A DNA stretch of 31,481 bases from SIG440 sp045587485 (lineage in GTDB: Bacteria; Bacillota; Clostridia; Monoglobales; Monoglobaceae), in assembly GCA_045587485.1 (NCBI GenBank), contig JAZNCI010000084.1, positions 1-31,481 on the forward strand, written 5' to 3'. The notes under the pieces are model-generated. The model was not told where the DNA came from. It did not search any database and saw only the letters and a program-made list of their open reading frames with translations. This document shows positions 31,116 to 31,481 of this stretch, one piece after another. How positions within the stretch are numbered: the stretch's first letter is position 1; every line of letters begins with the position of its first letter. Both the position numbers and the translations under genes were made by a program.

Positions 31116-31481
31116 TTATTTTGCATATTCAACTGTTCTGAGCTCACGGATAACATTAACCTTAATCTGTCCGGGATATTCCATTGTGCTCTCAATCTTT
31201 TTAACAATATCCTTGGCAAGAAGAATTGTCTCATCATCATTTACGTGGTCAGGTTTAACCATAATTCTGACTTCACGACCTGCCTGAATTGCAAAGGATT
31301 TTTCAACTCCGCTGAATGAATTAGCAATTTCTTCAAGAGCCTCAAGTCTCTTGATGTATGATTCAATATTTTCACGTCTTGCTCCTGTACGTGCCGCAGA
31401 GATTGTATCTGCCGCCTGAACAAGACATGCTACCAGTGAATTAGGCTCTACATCACCGTGATGAAGTCGGATCGTAGCCAT
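31116..31481 (-). CDS. rny: Ribonuclease Y, C-terminal part (partial)
   Basis: The last 121 residues of RNase Y, the membrane-anchored endonuclease that starts mRNA decay. The end of the HD domain (HHGDVEP near residue 7, QAADTISAARTGARRENIES around 22-41) and the characteristic C-terminal domain (IANSFSGVEKSFAIQAGREVRIMVKP and EYPGQIKVNVIRE) are visible. The gene continues past the right edge, so the methionine at 31481 is internal, not a start. The N-terminal membrane anchor, coiled coil and KH domain are outside the window. Confidence 0.95.
   Translation of the reverse strand: MATIRLHHGDVEPNSLVACLVQAADTISAARTGARRENIESYIKRLEALEEIANSFSGVEKSFAIQAGREVRIMVKPDHVNDDETILLAKDIVKKIESTMEYPGQIKVNVIRELRTVEYAK

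Noticed and set aside
31116..31481. A short stand-alone gene starting with methionine at the right edge
   Set aside because: The residues are the interior and end of RNase Y; the methionine at the edge is internal and the gene is cut by the window.

Overview
The window looks like a chromosomal segment of a strictly anaerobic, low-GC member of the Clostridia, probably a gut-type relative of Oscillospirales or Lachnospirales. The evidence is the moderately AT-rich DNA, strong GGAGG-type ribosome binding sites, an NAD-linked multi-subunit [FeFe] hydrogenase, Rex, an iron-sulfur L-serine dehydratase, a clostridial-type 8-oxoguanine glycosylase and the rny-ymdB gene pair. No tRNA, rRNA, CRISPR array, phage or intact insertion sequence was seen. 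No gene-free stretch exceeds 300 bases.

Left block, plus strand (30-6149): acn, icd, rex, a P-loop/Asp23-like protein, an 8-oxoguanine DNA glycosylase and a nitroreductase run as one close-packed operon ending in a strong terminator (6185-6222). acn and icd form the citrate-to-2-oxoglutarate branch. rex encodes the NADH/NAD+ sensor.

Everything from 6226 to the right edge is on the minus strand. 6226-8145 is guaB followed by a small double zinc-ribbon-like protein. 8347-10139 is eda then kdgK, the end of the 2-keto-3-deoxygluconate pathway, separated by a leader with three perfect hairpins. 10243-13164 is an unusual fusion of an XRE repressor domain to L-serine dehydratase, then a histidine phosphatase and a CPBP membrane protease. 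13272-14645 is a MATE exporter. 14942-17924 is a TAXI-type TRAP transporter.

18207-23234 is an HndABCD-like [FeFe] hydrogenase operon (hndA, a GHKL ATPase, hndB, hndC, hndD). Directly upstream, 23405-26591 encodes a putative redox/H2 signalling set: a DRTGG protein, an RsbW-like ATPase, a sensory-type [FeFe]-hydrogenase homologue, a second DRTGG protein and a PHP phosphoesterase. These are joined by 4-base overlaps. A Rex-like operator (23321-23338) lies between the two groups, so the Rex made at the left end may control hydrogenase at the right end.

26621-31481 holds dinB, an orphan peptide-type binding lipoprotein, pgeF, ymdB and the 3' end of rny, in one tight run behind a rny terminator. 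The most unusual items are the XRE-serine dehydratase fusion with a palindrome on its own -35 box, and the hydrogenase-linked signalling operon.
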